Part shown: piece by piece, positions 1 to 12,012 of the stretch
Numbering within the stretch: the stretch's first letter is position 1
Layout of the letters: every line of letters starts with the position of its first letter
Assembly: GCA_036873135.1 (NCBI GenBank)
Contig: JAPTYO010000017.1
Coordinates: 12,338,001-12,402,000 of the forward strand
Length of the DNA stretch: 64,000 nt
Source: Clarkia xantiana subsp. parviflora
Lineage: Eukaryota > Streptophyta > Magnoliopsida > Myrtales > Onagraceae
Direction: 5' to 3'
Made by a program: the position numbers and the translations under genes
Notes under the pieces: model-generated
Database searches by the model: none
What the model was told of the DNA's origin: nothing
The model's input: only the letters and a program-made list of their open reading frames with translations

Positions 1-33
1 TCCGTGCGTGACTTTTATAGTTTTATTATTTAA

Positions 34-372
34 TATTAATAATTTTCGTTTGATGAATAATATACGTGTATAATTGGACCAAATACTTGCACAGCTCAGC
101 AGATTCATGGTTGAGAAATTCTTGGATACCACCGCCCTAACACATGGTAAGTATGTGGTGACCCTTCGTCCAATGAATTGCTGACATGTGGCAGAAAGAG
201 ACTATTACTTTGCCACATGTCAGCAATTCATTGGCAGAAGGACCACCACCTATTTGACACGTGTTAGGGCGGTGGTATCGAAGAATTTCTCTGCATGGTT
301 GGCACCCGCCAAAAGTTGCCGACAATAAATTACTCGCGCCAACAATGCTGACGTGCTGAGTCAACAACCTCG
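34..372. repeat. Direct repeat, copy 1 (interrupted by a MITE)
   Basis: This segment recurs at 689-836, in the same orientation about 655 bp away. Both copies run from TATTAATAATTTTCG, through CAGCAGATTCATGGTTGGCACC, to GAGTCAACAACCTCG. Copy 1 is longer only because an inverted-repeat element is inserted after CATGGTTG. I see no gene in it. Confidence 0.85.
114..293. mobile_element. Foldback MITE (hAT-like ends), about 180 bp
   Basis: The element is almost entirely one hairpin. The left arm (AGAAATTCTTGGATACC ... GCTGACATGTGGCA) is the reverse complement of the right arm (TGCCACATGTCAGC ... GGTATCGAAGAATTTCTCTG), apart from a short loop near 195-212. CATGGTTG flanks it at 106-113 and 294-301, and the uninterrupted site CATGGTTGGCACC is present in copy 2 near 761. 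An 8-bp duplication and a CAGAG-type right terminus suggest a hAT relative. The left terminus seems to lack 2-3 bases. It has no coding capacity. Confidence 0.85.
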
Positions 373-688
373 CGCCAACAATGTTGACGTAGGTTCGAAC
401 CCTGTTTTTAAATTTTGAATTAACTTATTATTGTCCTATTAATTTTCTATTAAATTTTAGTAACTTAAACTTATTCTAATTTTCTATAACAGGTATATAT
501 ATATATATATTATATTTTTAATTATTTTTATTTTGTTAATAATGGTTATATAATTATATAAACATATATTTTAATTTGAAACTACCAATTATCAATATTT
601 TATAAAATTAAATATTTCAAGTATTAAAACAATATTTTATTTAACAAAATAACATATGAACCCGCGCTATGCGCGGTAAAACACCCAG
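373..688. other. AT-rich spacer between the two direct repeats
   Basis: This is AT-rich DNA without a credible ORF. Near its right end is a perfect short hairpin, CCGCGC-TAT-GCGCGG at 662-676. Twelve bases later, CCCAG abuts the T that opens repeat copy 2. A hairpin shortly before a CTRR-like end next to a T is how Helitron 3' ends look, but CCAG is not canonical and I found no 5' end. Confidence 0.4.
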
Positions 689-836
689 TATTAATAATTT
701 TCGTTTGATGAATAATATACGTGTATAATCGGACCAAATACTTGCACAGCTCAGCAGATTCATGGTTGGCACCCGCCAAAAGTTGCCGACAATAAATTAC
801 TACCAACGATGCTGACGTGCTGAGTCAACAACCTCG
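689..836. repeat. Direct repeat, copy 2 (empty MITE site)
   Basis: This is the second copy of the segment at 34-372. It is nearly identical in sequence but reads straight through the MITE insertion point (CAGATTCATGGTTGGCACC). It therefore preserves the pre-insertion state. Confidence 0.85.
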
Positions 837-1490
837 TCCCTGAGCAGCTGCATTCCAACTGTAAATAATTCCACGTCATCCATCATCGAGCCCCTCATTG
901 GTCAATCCCAACAACAACATTACCGTCGTCTCTTGTTGCATTGCTCCTACGTGGCATCAGTCAATGGGGCGTGGTCTTCCCTCGCAGATGGCCAGCTGGT
1001 TAAGTCGTGGAAGTTGGCTCCTCTCCAAACCTTATCCATTTTTTATTCTTTAAAACCCTCCTGCAAAAAGTAAAGTACTGCCGCCACAACTAGAAAAGAA
1101 ACCCCTCAAGAATCACAGCTCCGTTTTCATTGGGTCGAGTCCGAGAATTCTGGTCTAACCAATGACGTGTCCGTACATTATTGGTTGTTCATTTAAATTT
1201 GGATGCCACAGCTGTTACTCTAACTGGAAGGCCACCACGTTGTGGTGAAAATTAATTGTTTAATCCATTTTTATTTTACCAGTTTAAATGTTCGTGAGAT
1301 AATTAATTATACATTCGGAACTTTCATTCCACGTAAGTTGTCAAAGCAGTAATGGAATTCACGATGCGGAGAGAAGAAGAAGATTCAGCGTAGGTTCGAA
1401 CCCTGTTTTTCTCACGAGGCAGAGTTCTGAAGAGATTCGGATTTTGCTTCTGAAGAAAGAAGGATCAGAGTTTCATTCGTTTCTGCTCAG
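837..1490 (+). promoter_or_regulatory. Upstream region and 5' leader of the TPS-like gene
   Basis: The region runs from the repeat to the leader of the trehalose synthase-like gene. An ACGT-core element, CTACGTGGC, lies at 947-955 (G-box/ABRE-like), and a second core, GACGTGTC, lies near 1165. The transcription start cannot be fixed from sequence. A 14-codon upstream ORF begins at ATG 1352 and stops at 1391-1393; it would be in the leader if transcription starts before it. Translation control by this uORF is possible but not shown. Confidence 0.4.
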
Positions 1491-1976
1491 AGGTCAGTCA
1501 GTCTCAATAACCAATTTGATTCGTTTCCCCCGCATTGTCTGGTTCCAATCCATCGCGTCTTGGAATTTGGGGCTTTTGAGAATTCCGATGTTTCTGTTGA
1601 GCATCTTCAATGATCTGGATACTGTTGAAGCAGCTCCGCTTCACATTCTCTTCGCGTGTTTCCGTACTATGAGCGATCTGAGTTTGTCGATGTGATTGCG
1701 ATTTTACACTCTTTCTTTTCTGTTTCTTAATCGGATTGTTGACTTCATTGTTTCCTGGGTTCTTTGGGATTTGCTCTATCTTGATGATCAGGTGAACGAC
1801 TTTGATCTTGTATGAATCCTCAGTCTTGTCCTGTTTCTATATTTAGAATCTTGATCGTGTTCTGCTTCAAGATTTTGATTTTCTTCGAATTTGAAATCTG
1901 GATTTAGTTTTGCCATTAAAACCCATGAAGGAACAATATAGTCGGTCTTATGGTTTTGTGAAAATGGTTGCAGCAG
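1491..1976 (+). other. Probable intron in the TPS 5' UTR
   Basis: A donor-like AG|GTCAGT occurs at about 1491, and a pyrimidine-rich tract with TTGCAG/CAGCAG ends at about 1973-1976. The stretch between is T-rich and has no coding potential. A leader intron just before the start codon is common in class II TPS genes. The remaining leader, 1977-2048, has no ATG, so the first start after splicing would be 2049. Confidence 0.45.
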
Positions 1977-2048
1977 AATCAACTGGAAGCACTGAACTTC
2001 TGAAGAGAAGAGAGGAGAAGGCAGGAGGGCTTTCATAGTCGCCCAAAG

Positions 2049-4960
2049 ATGATTTCTAAGTCTTACACAAATCTTGTTGGTTTAGCTGAAGGTAACTTTC
2101 CTTCGTTTGGAAGGGAACGGAAGCGGCTTCCTAGGATAATGACTGTACCTGGGAACGTTGCAGAGCTGGATGATGATCAACCTCTCAGTGTGGCATCTGA
2201 TCTCTCATCAATTTCATCTGATAGAATGATAATCGTAGCAAACCAGCTTCCACTGAGAGCTACTCGTAGACCCGATAATAATGGATGGAGTTTCAGTTGG
2301 AATGAGGATTCATTGCTCTTGCAGCTAAAGGATGGTCTTCCAGAAGATATGGAGGTGTTCTATGTTGGTTCATTGAAGGTTACAATTGAACCCAGTGAGC
2401 AAGATGAAGTTTCACTTGTATTGCTAGAAAAGTTTAAGTGTGTCCCCACCTTTCTGCCAGCTGATCTCGTATCAAGATTTTATGATGGGTTCTGCAAGGG
2501 GCACCTGTGGCCACTTTTTCACTATATGCTTCCATTCTCAGCAGATCGAGGAGGCCGTTTTGATCGATCTCTATGGGAAGCTTATGTTTCTGTAAACAAG
2601 TTGTTTTTCCAAAAAGTGGTCGAAGTGATAAACCCCGAGGATGATTTTATTTGGATTCATGACTATCATTTGATGGTTCTTCCTACCTTCTTGAGGAGGC
2701 GATTTAACCGTGTACGCATGGGGTTTTTCCTTCATAGCCCCTTCCCCTCATCGGAGATATACAGGACCCTTCCTGCAAGAGAAGAAATCCTCAAGGCATT
2801 ACTTAACTGTGATCTTATAGGTTTCCACACCTTTGATTATGCTCGACATTTCCTTTCCTGTTGCAGTAGGATGTTAGGTTTAGAGTACCAGTCAAAGAGA
2901 GGTTACATAGGATTGGAATATTATGGTAGGACTATTGGGATCAAGATCATGCCTGTTGGTGTCCACACGGGTCGCATTACATCAGTAATGAAACAAGCGG
3001 ATGAAGAGAATAAGATCGGTGAGCTTAAAGAAAGGTTCGAGGGGAAGACCGTGCTGCTTGGTGTTGATGACTTGGACATTTTTAAGGGCATAGACTTGAA
3101 ACTTCTTGCTATGGAACAAATGCTCAATCTACATCCAAACTGGAAGGGGCGTGCGGTTTTGGTCCAGATTGTGAATCCTGCAAGAGGAAAAGGGGTATAT
3201 ATAGAAGAAACAAATGCTGAGATACAAGAAATCTGCAATAGGATCAATGGAACATTTGGCCGACCTGGATATCAACCAATTGTCCTTATTAATAGACCAA
3301 TTTCAGCAAGTGAAAAGGTTGCATATTATAGCATTGCTGAGTGCGTCGTTGTCACAGCAGTAAGGGATGGGATGAATCTGACTCCATATGAGTATATAGC
3401 TTGTAGGCAAGGATTCTCTGATTCTGGGGCGGATGAGCCTAAGAAGAGCAAGAGCATGTTAGTGATATCAGAATTCATTGGGTGTTCTCCGTCGCTCAGT
3501 GGGGCAATCCGAGTCAATCCATGGAACGTGGAGGCCACTGGAGAGGCCATGAATGAAGCTATTTCAATGGCAGACACAGAAAAACAGCTGCGACATGAGA
3601 AGCATTACCGTTATTTGATGAGGCATGATGTAGCTTACTGGTCACGGAGTTTCTTTCAGGACATGAGTAGGCTATGTGCAGATCATTGCAGAAAAAGATG
3701 CTGGGGAATTGGTTTTAGTTTTGGCTTCAGGGTTGTAGCACTTGATCCTAATTTCAGAAAGCTTTCCGTGCCTTCAATTGTGTCGGATTATACCAAGGCA
3801 AAAAGCAGAGCCATATTGCTAGATTACGATGGCACTGTGATGCCACAAAACTCTATTCTGAAGTCACCTAGCCAAGAGGTGGTCTCAATTCTGAACACAC
3901 TGTGTGCGGACCCTAAAAATACAGTATTCATTGTTAGCGGAAGAACTAGGGAAAGCTTAAACTCATGGTTTTCTCCATGTAAAAAGCTTGGAATTGCAGC
4001 AGAACATGGATACTTCTTAAGGTAATGGTTTCTCTCACTCAAAAAGGGCTCTTTCTGGTTCTGTTTCCATCACATAATAAATGAAACTTTTTTCAACTCA
4101 TGGAGCTTATGTTGGGATCTAAATAAAGTCAATTGCTTATAAGAAATGAGAAGGTTTGGATCAATGAGATGCTGAAAGAAGTTGTTCCTGAGGTACAAAG
4201 GTCAATTTGAAATTTGACGCCTATGAGTTTTTCTCCACCGGATTGGCAATTTCTACAGCTTGAAATCTTTCTATACTATAGACGTGCGGTGCTTTCAATT
4301 TTTCAGGTGGTCCCAAAATGAAGAGTGGGAAATATGTGGTCAGAACTTGGACTTTGGTTGGATGCATATTGCGGAGCCGGTAATGAACCTCTACACTGAG
4401 GCCACTGATGGGTCCTACACTGAAGTAAAGGAGAGTGCTTTGGTATGGCAATATCGGGATGCAGACCCTGGATTTGGATCCGCTCAAGCAAAGGAGTTGT
4501 TAGACCATCTGGAGAGTGTTCTAGCCAATGAACCCGTTTCTGTGAAGAGCGGTCAGTTCATAGTTGAAGTGAAGCCACAGGTCTGTTTCTGAAAATATAT
4601 TCCCACTTTGTTTTAGCATTTGCTCAATTGATTATGCCTTCCTTAATTTTGCTTTTCTTTTTTCCCCAGGGAGCTACTAAGGGTTTTGTTGCAGAAAAGA
4701 TCTTCACATCCATGGGAGAGAATGGAAAACAAGCAGATTTTGTGTTGTGTATCGGGGATGACAGATCGGATGAAGATATGTTTGAAATAATTGGAAATGC
4801 AGTGTCTAGAAATAGACTTTCGGCCAATACTGCAGTTTTTGCTTGCACAGTGGGACAAAAACCTAGCAAAGCCACGTATTATTTGGATGACACAGCTGAA
4901 GTCATAAGCATGCTAGAATCTCTTGCAGAAGCTTCAGATCCTTCATCCTCTGAAGAATAA
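2049..4960 (+). CDS. TPS7-like: Class II trehalose-6-phosphate synthase/phosphatase-like protein (TPS7-like)
   Basis: The coding exons are 2049-4021, 4307-4580 and 4670-4960, all with GT-AG borders, giving 845 residues. The start context is MISKSYTNLVGLAEGNF, the conserved N-terminus of class II plant TPS proteins. A glycosyltransferase 20 domain follows (about residues 60-545, with HDYHLMVLP near 204 and HSPFPSSEIYR near 230). A HAD-type trehalose-phosphatase domain follows (LLDYDGT with D592 and D594; IVSGR; IGDDRSDEDMF near 779). Class II proteins are mostly cytosolic and usually have little or no synthase activity; they are thought to act as regulators tied to trehalose-6-P and SnRK1 signalling. 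The sugar-binding motif reads VANQLP, where active enzymes carry Arg in place of Gln. Three coding exons and total length match class II rather than class I genes. The ORF is intact. Confidence 0.95.
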
Positions 4961-5399
4961 ACTTCTACATTTTTCAGGTCCCTCCTCATTGTTTGGAATT
5001 TCAGTAGCTCAATGGCTTTTGATTGTTACAGAGTGCTAAAAAAGGAAAGCAGAATGTCACCCACTGCAATCCTTCAAGTTTTTGGTCCTCAATTTGTTTG
5101 TTCTTTAACATGAACAGTTAACTGATCATTATGCTTGATCGTAAAGAATATAAAGGTGTCCTTTGCTTTCCTCCATACTCACTTGAGAGATCTGTTTATC
5201 CATTGTTGCAGATGATGGTTTAACCAAAATACAAGGGAAAACATAGACTAAAAACTTATTAAGCAATTGAAAATTTAATAAAAGTGACGGATGAGTAATT
5301 CTCAGTTTCCTGAAAATGAAGAAGAGACTTCATCTCACTAAGTTTGATGATACACTACAGCACCGCCCCAACATGGATTTTCTTTTGAACAAATATTAC
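4961..5399. other. Shared 3' region of the convergent TPS and PPR genes
   Basis: The two genes end 439 bp apart and face each other. The interval is AT-rich and holds the 3' UTRs; AATAAA-like signals occur near 5276-5282 on the plus strand. I see no further gene. Confidence 0.6.
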
Positions 5400-7385
5400 C
5401 TACCAATAATCCCCACATGAACAATTACCATTCTTGAAATGGTGAAATCTACTGACATCCCTTACAATAATCTCCCGTCTTTTGATATCCGATATGTATT
5501 TGATAGCGACGTGGCAATCACTGCAGACTCTCAAGTTCTTCATCACTCTTATCGGCACCTCTGGAGGAGTGTTCATAAGAGCAAAGGCAATAGCCAATTT
5601 CTCACTGTGGTGAGCCAAGCTATACTCTTTCTCCTCGTTATCCATGTCATGCAAAACAGAGCCAATATCCGGTCTATATCCTCTTACCTTCATTTCATCC
5701 GTAAGATCTTTTAAATAAGCATCGATATGAGCAGCAGAAGGGTGAGATTTATCGCTCATACAAAATTCATGAATTCGGTTCTTAATTTCAACCCAACTCA
5801 AACCCGGCTCCTTCTTCACATTTCCATCTTTCATCGACTTCCTTACCTTTGAAACATCGTGCCACCTTCTCGCTGAAGCATGTGTATTTGAAAGCAGAAC
5901 ATAAGAAGCAGAATCCTGAGGATTAATCCTGAGTACTTCTTCAGCAACTCTTGCTGCCATGCCAGCGTTTTTGTGTATTTTACATGCAGACAACAATGTC
6001 TTCCATATGACAGCATCTGCTTTGACAGGCATTGTTCTAATTACACCCTCTGCTTCATCTAAACAACCCGATCGCCCAAGGAGATCAACAATACATGTAT
6101 AATGTTCTATTGTTCGTTTCAACCCGTATTTCTCCATCATGGAAAATAACTCCATTCCCTTCTCTTTCATTCCACAATGGCTACAAGCATAGAGTAAGCT
6201 CAAAAAGGTGACTTCATTAACCTCAGTTTCCTCTTTCTTCATTTCTTCGAACAATTCAATAGCTCGCTTACCTTGTCCGTGAAAACCATAAGCTGCAATA
6301 ATGGAGCTCCAAACAACAATGTCTTTATACACACAATTCACAAAAGCTTTTTCGGATTCTTCCAAGCAACCACATCTTGAGTACATGCTGATTAATGAAC
6401 TTACCACGCCAATAACTGAACACGTCCCTGCTTTAATTGTCTCGGTGTGGATTTGTTGTCCCTGTCCTAGTGTAGCCAAATCTGAACATGCACTTAAAAC
6501 ACTTACAAATGTGATCTTGTCCGGTCTGAATCCCGCAATTTTCATCATGTTGTATTGCTCAAAGACCCTTTCAGGAGACCCATTTTGAGCTTTTCCTGCA
6601 ATTAGTGTATTCCAAGCAACCACAGTGCGCACTGGCATTGATTTTATTACTACTTCTCCTTCTCCTAAGCTCCCGGATTTCATATACATATGAGCTAATG
6701 AGCTCCCAACTGCCACATATAAGTCAAACCCAGATTTTATGACATATCCATGAACCTGCTGCCCAGAAAGTTTGGATTTTAATCCAGCACAGCCACGAAG
6801 AACGCTACCAATGGTGAACTCATCGGGCAGAAACCCGAGTTTGTGCATCTCTGAGAACATCCCCAGAGCTTCCACGTTACGTTCTGACTGAGTAAAACCT
6901 GAAACCATGGCGCTGTAAGTAGGAACGTTCCTGTCAGGCATTCCATCGAACACTTTCTGTGCGCTATCCAGGTTTCCCGTATTCACGTACCCTTTGATCA
7001 GTATGTTGCAAGACATGACATTGGGTCGCCATATCTGACCGAATAGTGCCTCTGCTTCTCCCAACTCTTGGAAGTCGCAGTAGATATTAAGCAGATGATT
7101 GCAGACGAAGCGGTCTTTGGAGCAGCCGGAAGTGACGATCAGAGAATGGAGCTGTTTTAGGAAAGAAAATGAGTTGTTGAGGACGCATGCTTGGAGTAGG
7201 TGAGAGAAGAGATTGGGATTCATCCATATCTGCGACTTGAAGCTCTCAAAGGCTTCCTTAATGTAGCCAGAAGAGCAGAGGTCGGTGAATGCAGTGATAG
7301 ACTTTGCAGAGTCCACTGCTGCCGGAGCTAGTGATGATGAGATAAGACGTGAAGTGTGGAATCTACGACTCAAGGCCCCATACAT
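5400..7385 (-). CDS. PLS-class pentatricopeptide repeat protein with E/E+/DYW domain (At2g41080-like)
   Basis: This is a single-exon ORF of 661 residues from ATG 7385 to a TAG at 5400-5402. An in-frame GTG at 7406 extends the frame but is not a likely start. The N-terminus ([13 protein letters not shown]) is Arg/Ser-rich and lacks acidic residues, as in mitochondrial targeting peptides. P, L and S repeats follow (e.g. [43 protein letters not shown]), then E/E+ motifs ([11 protein letters not shown]). A complete DYW cytidine-deaminase-like domain ends in NCSCGDYW, with the HSE motif near 593 and CSDCH near 621 for zinc. Such proteins bind organellar RNA and drive C-to-U editing. From memory it closely resembles Arabidopsis At2g41080. 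Its editing site cannot be read without a binding-code calculation. Confidence 0.95.
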   Translation of the reverse strand: MYGALSRRFHTSRLISSSLAPAAVDSAKSITAFTDLCSSGYIKEAFESFKSQIWMNPNLFSHLLQACVLNNSFSFLKQLHSLIVTSGCSKDRFVCNHLLNIYCDFQELGEAEALFGQIWRPNVMSCNILIKGYVNTGNLDSAQKVFDGMPDRNVPTYSAMVSGFTQSERNVEALGMFSEMHKLGFLPDEFTIGSVLRGCAGLKSKLSGQQVHGYVIKSGFDLYVAVGSSLAHMYMKSGSLGEGEVVIKSMPVRTVVAWNTLIAGKAQNGSPERVFEQYNMMKIAGFRPDKITFVSVLSACSDLATLGQGQQIHTETIKAGTCSVIGVVSSLISMYSRCGCLEESEKAFVNCVYKDIVVWSSIIAAYGFHGQGKRAIELFEEMKKEETEVNEVTFLSLLYACSHCGMKEKGMELFSMMEKYGLKRTIEHYTCIVDLLGRSGCLDEAEGVIRTMPVKADAVIWKTLLSACKIHKNAGMAARVAEEVLRINPQDSASYVLLSNTHASARRWHDVSKVRKSMKDGNVKKEPGLSWVEIKNRIHEFCMSDKSHPSAAHIDAYLKDLTDEMKVRGYRPDIGSVLHDMDNEEKEYSLAHHSEKLAIAFALMNTPPEVPIRVMKNLRVCSDCHVAIKYISDIKRREIIVRDVSRFHHFKNGNCSCGDYW

Positions 7386-8135
7386 TGAGGTTGAAGCAGC
7401 ATCCACTTCTCTAAATACGAAATTGATATGTAATGTATATGCTTTAGTTACAAAAGTTGTTCTGTGAAATAAAACCGAAACTCCGTGCGAAAGTACCTTC
7501 TTTTTTTTTCCTGAAAGATTGCGAATGTAAGTTTATTAACAACAGTCGTAGTCCATGGCTTAAAAAAAAACACTCGTCGTCAATCATGTAATATATATAA
7601 TGTAAAGGTTAGCGTTTCATTCCTTATCCAGAAGTTGGGTTTTAAACTTCGCCGATGACTATGTCAACTAAAAAAAATCTCGTCACATGGTGTTGCTTTC
7701 CAAGACCACTCCTATTTCCATATTTGCCCTTGTATATCATTGCCTTCATAAGTTTAAGATGGTGGAATTTTTTTTTTACTATTACATTAAATTTTAATAA
7801 TAAACTTTTAGATAATCTAGCATCACATTCCATTTGAACACTATTTAGTGGACAAACGACTCTCTTGTTCTAAAGTGACCTGCAAGGAAGGAATCAAACT
7901 TTCGTTGTCCCGCTATGGAGTCATCAACTCGTCGCAGTTAAGATAAAGGCAGAAGGAAAATCCAAGAAAAATGTTGAAAAAGAGATTCTCAGTTTAATTG
8001 ATGGTGGAGCGAAGTTGTATGATTTAAGAATTCAATGACAATAATCGGTAGAAGAATAATAAGCAAGCACGGGACGAAAGAGGATGATGAGATCATGATG
8101 CACCTACCATTGAGCGATTTTTGATCAAGTCTGTT
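7386..8135. other. Intergenic region upstream of the PPR gene
   Basis: This holds the PPR promoter and moderately AT-rich DNA up to the first LTR. Short ORFs here lack recognisable motifs. Nothing else stands out. Confidence 0.5.
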
Positions 8136-8756
8136 TGCACACGGTGTCCTGAGTGCCTTTTTTATTCGGACCTGCGCCCTTTCTTCTCCTCGAGATACCT
8201 GCAAAATGGGCGTGGGTCCCGGTAAGCTCACTCCGATGCTTAAATGAGTATAGACTTTTAGAGAGAGAAAGTAAGTGCTAGAGAGAGATAGCAAGATTAC
8301 CTTCAAATGATGGGAGGAGAGCTCTTATTTATAGAGTTCCTATTGAACCGCCCAGGTTACAGTAGTTTTCTAGTCCGGTTGTGGCAATTTTGTAATATAA
8401 GTTGGTATTGACCGTAAATATAATGTATTTGACTTCGGTTCAACCGTAGGTGAGCTTAATATGGTTAAGTCTTTGAGGACGGCCTCCAAGGGTGAGCCCC
8501 GGGTGAAATATCGTCCGGGGATAGGGATCCGGTCGAGTGGAACTCGTCCGAACGAAGGGGGAATACCCGAGTGGGTATCCCCAGGGCCTCACTCAGGTTA
8601 CCTCCGATAGGCTTTTTCCATCGGGGTCCTCCGAGTGGGTTTCGCCATTCAGGTGTTTTTGGGCCTAAGTGTTGGGCCTCAGGTGTCCGTTTTTCGAAGT
8701 TTCGAATTATAATCGATTGTGGCCCAATTTATGATAGCTTTGGCGTATATCCAACA
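8136..8756 (-). mobile_element. LTR of retroelement family F (3' LTR by context)
   Basis: Read on the minus strand, the LTR begins TGTTGGATATACGCC and ends GGACACCGTGTGCA. A related copy lies at 45920-46635. A TATA box (CTATAAATAAG, minus) sits near 8327. On its right is GGGGGGCAAA (minus strand), a polypurine tract directly before the LTR, which marks this as a 3' LTR. Its left flank has no primer-binding site. Confidence 0.85.
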
Positions 8757-9458
8757 TTTGCCCCCCGAGTCAATAAATGGTTTAACATTTACTTGACTCT
8801 ATTTTTGCGGAGTATCGCCCAAGCGAGTTGTGAAATATACATTTATGACGATCCCGACCTTTATTGAGTGCTCGAGGAACGTCGTAACTTTTCTTGCCTT
8901 CTGTTTAAAGAAGCCGGATACACAAAATGTTGTTGTTAACTTAAGCAAATTTATGTCATATATAGATATTGTATAAGGGTAAGAGTTACGAGTCTTGATC
9001 TCGTTTTACTTAGCCTTAGAACTGTATCCTTTCATTCGAGTCTCCGTTTCGTTGGAGTTTCTTGTAGAAGCACTTGACACATCTCTATATGAGAGAGGCT
9101 ATAGACCATCCATGTTGGAAGGGTGTTCATATAACATGTGGGCGTTAGTCGACATGAACGTAGGTGTTAGTACATGTACACGAATGATGTAAATGATTAT
9201 AATTATGAAATATGGGTCTTATCCACTTTTACTTAGCCTTTAGGTCTATCTCCTTATTAGAGGAACCTCATTTTTGGGTTCTTAGAGCCGATAGGGAGCT
9301 TTGGAAGCGGTGTTACACTCCGTTTGCGAGAGTGTGAGTATGATCTTTTAGCTTTGGCCTTCAATGGGCATGACGTTTTTCTCCTCGTTTTTCGGAGTAT
9401 GGGCATGGTCCTTTAACATTATCCCTGCAATTCACTCTATATAGATGAAAGTGAGAAT
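8757..9458 (-). mobile_element. Internal remnant of family F next to its 3' LTR
   Basis: The sequence after the polypurine tract contains GAGTCAATAAATGGTTTAAC and TTGACTCTATTTT, which recur in altered form beside the related LTR at 19456 and near 38600. No gag or pol frame survives. Confidence 0.6.
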
Positions 9459-9546
9459 TAAGGCAAATAATGCAATAGCTTCAGTTAAAGCAAAGCCCAA
9501 AATAGCATAGCCGAATAATTGCTTCGCCAATGATGGATTTCGCGCC
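9459..9546 (-). pseudogene. atp9: Mitochondrial atp9 fragment in the nucleus (NUMT)
   Basis: The minus strand encodes [16 protein letters not shown] and then [13 protein letters not shown], the C-terminal half of mitochondrial ATP synthase subunit 9. Similarity is lost on both sides: upstream of ARNPSL, and after ALFAL, where the family continues differently. The piece is about 88 bp and cannot make a functional protein. Confidence 0.85.
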
Positions 9547-9865
9547 CCTGCCAATAATGCCCACCCCCTCAACTCGTTCTAAAAAAATAGGATTCCGCGT
9601 AATAAGTTTTTGATATTTTGAAACTGCTGTTAAAAAATAACCACAGAAATCCAAACATTTATCTATCTATCCATACGGTAGATCGGTCTCTGTACTATCA
9701 ATAAGATCCATTATAACAAGTCACACACTCATATTCCGGAAATACAGAAAGAAATTCCACGATCGAACTACCAATAACGAAAAAAAAAAAAAAGAATGAG
9801 ATAAAAATCCAAAACCGAAATGCTTGATTTTGCATTGAAAAAGTTAAGATTTCGTGGTTATTGTG
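9547..9865. other. Probable organelle-derived spacer between atp9 and psbH pieces
   Basis: No ORF is visible. The part adjoining psbH reads as its 3' flank and is likely plastid DNA. The part adjoining atp9 is unassigned. Alignment to organelle genomes would place the breakpoint. Confidence 0.45.
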
Positions 9866-9868
9866 AAT

Positions 9869-10077
<209 letters not shown>

Positions 10078-12012
10078 AGGGAGACAATAACATTTTTAGA
10101 AAGAATTGCATACATCGAATATCTAATAATATGGAATACGACAAATAATGATTCATCAACCATCTAAACCAACCGACCGCCAGTAAACCGAGGGAAGAGG
10201 TTCGTGAAAGAGTTCACATTACCGTCGTCTTCAATCCAATAGATCAATCTCTTAAAAACAGTTTTATTCGCAAATTACCGGAACGGGAACTTTGAAATAA
10301 GCATACTCGATCTTGGCTTTCCCAAGGCCCTTTTGTATTTAAAAATGTTCCGATGAATTTACGCATGCCTATATAATTCTACTAAACAAGTAAATTATCA
10401 TAGCAAGCCAAAATTCATCAACCAAACCACACATCATGCATACGCATCATGCGTTTAATGTTCCGAGGAGCTCATGCTAGCATATATATAATTCTACTTT
10501 CCAAGTAAACTATCACATGCAGCTACATCCTCAACATTCAAGCATAAGTTTCATACATGAAAACTTCCACATTAATCATGCATATTTGGCGACTGACTTT
10601 TGTTTTTAAAACATTTAAAATATTAGGGGTTGACTTGCAATTCATGCTTACAATTAATCATGCGTGTTTCTATACATGAATCCTAGGCAATCGCAACCAT
10701 CACAACATGTTTGTCCTAGTGCGCAAACCATATATTTAACCATGACTCTGCCCCCAACATCCAGCTAGTTTGATATAGTCAAGACAACAGTTCTAATAAA
10801 TATATGTGACGAAAAGTAAACAATTGCAATTCAGCTCTCTAACTAATTCAGTCCCTAAATCATGCATTTCCGAGATCCATCCTCATAATCGAAACTAGGC
10901 ATTAAGGTTTAATAAAAAAACATGAAAGTTTTAAACCTTCGAGCACTGTAAAGACTAATTAAAGTTAAAAAAAAAAAAAAAACATTTGGATTTTAAAACT
11001 TGACCATCCTATTTTATTAATTGACTTGAATTCGATTTTGAAAAATTCGGTTCGGTTCAGTCAATTTTGGTATAGTTCGGTTTGGTCCAGTAAATCCGGT
11101 TCGGTTTTATTTTCAAATTTTGGTTCGGTCCGAACCGGTCCAATAAAATAGGGTTCGGTTCAACACATAAAAACGGTTCGGTTAGGTTCACTTAGTTACC
11201 CCAGTTCGACCCAACCCGGCTAGGTCGAACCGGTTAAGAAAACCCTGTTTAATTTTATTCCTATCCGGTTTAGCAATTTGGACCGGCCCATTAATCATTT
11301 AGGGTTGGGCCGAAATAATCTTGTGGGCTAATAGGGTTTTAAAGTCCACTAAAAACTTAACTTAGCCTCCAAGATTATTAACTATATAAAATAATTTCCA
11401 ATATTGCATATATATATATATATATATATTTCGGCACACATAAACAAACATATATATATTTATTGCCAAGATTCTATCTATAAGACAAAATCAATCAACA
11501 ATATATATATACATGTAAATTTTGGCACATACCTATATATATATTATTTATTGTCAATATCTTTAATAGAAAAACAAATATATGACTATATTTTCTTAAT
11601 CTTTTAGGTAACTAAATCTATCAATAATATCTCAATCCCTATAAATTACCTAGATGTATTGATTGTTATATATATTTCCATATATTTAATGTGAACCTAT
11701 CCTTATGTTTCCAATTATAGATATATTTTACCTTTAATAAAAAATAAAATATGGTAAACAATAACCCTAACAATTTCGGCTGAAATACACATTACTCGGG
11801 GCCTAAGAAATTAAATTTTTTACCTTGTAGTTCCTATAGGGTTCGGCCGAAACACATAATTGGAGACAAGTTGTTAAATTTCAAGATTAAATTTTAATAA
11901 GATCTACAATCAAATGTTTGATTTTGATAAATGTTCCATTTTTCTTGAAAATCATGAACATCACATTTTACTAAGAACATCATGAAAATTTCGACACCAA
12001 CAATTATAAAAA
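10078..12012 (-). mobile_element. Copia (A/B family) leader fragment, minus orientation
   Basis: This stretch parallels the 5' leader of element B (27412-29078 and 37000-37253), in the same orientation. Shared landmarks are GGGAGACAATA, CATCTAAACCAACCGACCG, a GGTTCGG-rich block (about 11040-11250) and GGGTTCGGCCGAAACA. It ends abruptly at 12012, before the primer site and LTR. On the left it is cut by organellar DNA where gag should begin. It contains no coding frame. Confidence 0.75.

Noticed and set aside
389..1412. Two copies of TAGGTTCGAACCCTGTTTTT (near 389 and 1390) as tRNA or SINE B boxes
   Set aside because: GGTTCGAACCC fits a B box, but there is no A box, no tRNA fold and no A tail; probably a shared fragment of another repeat.
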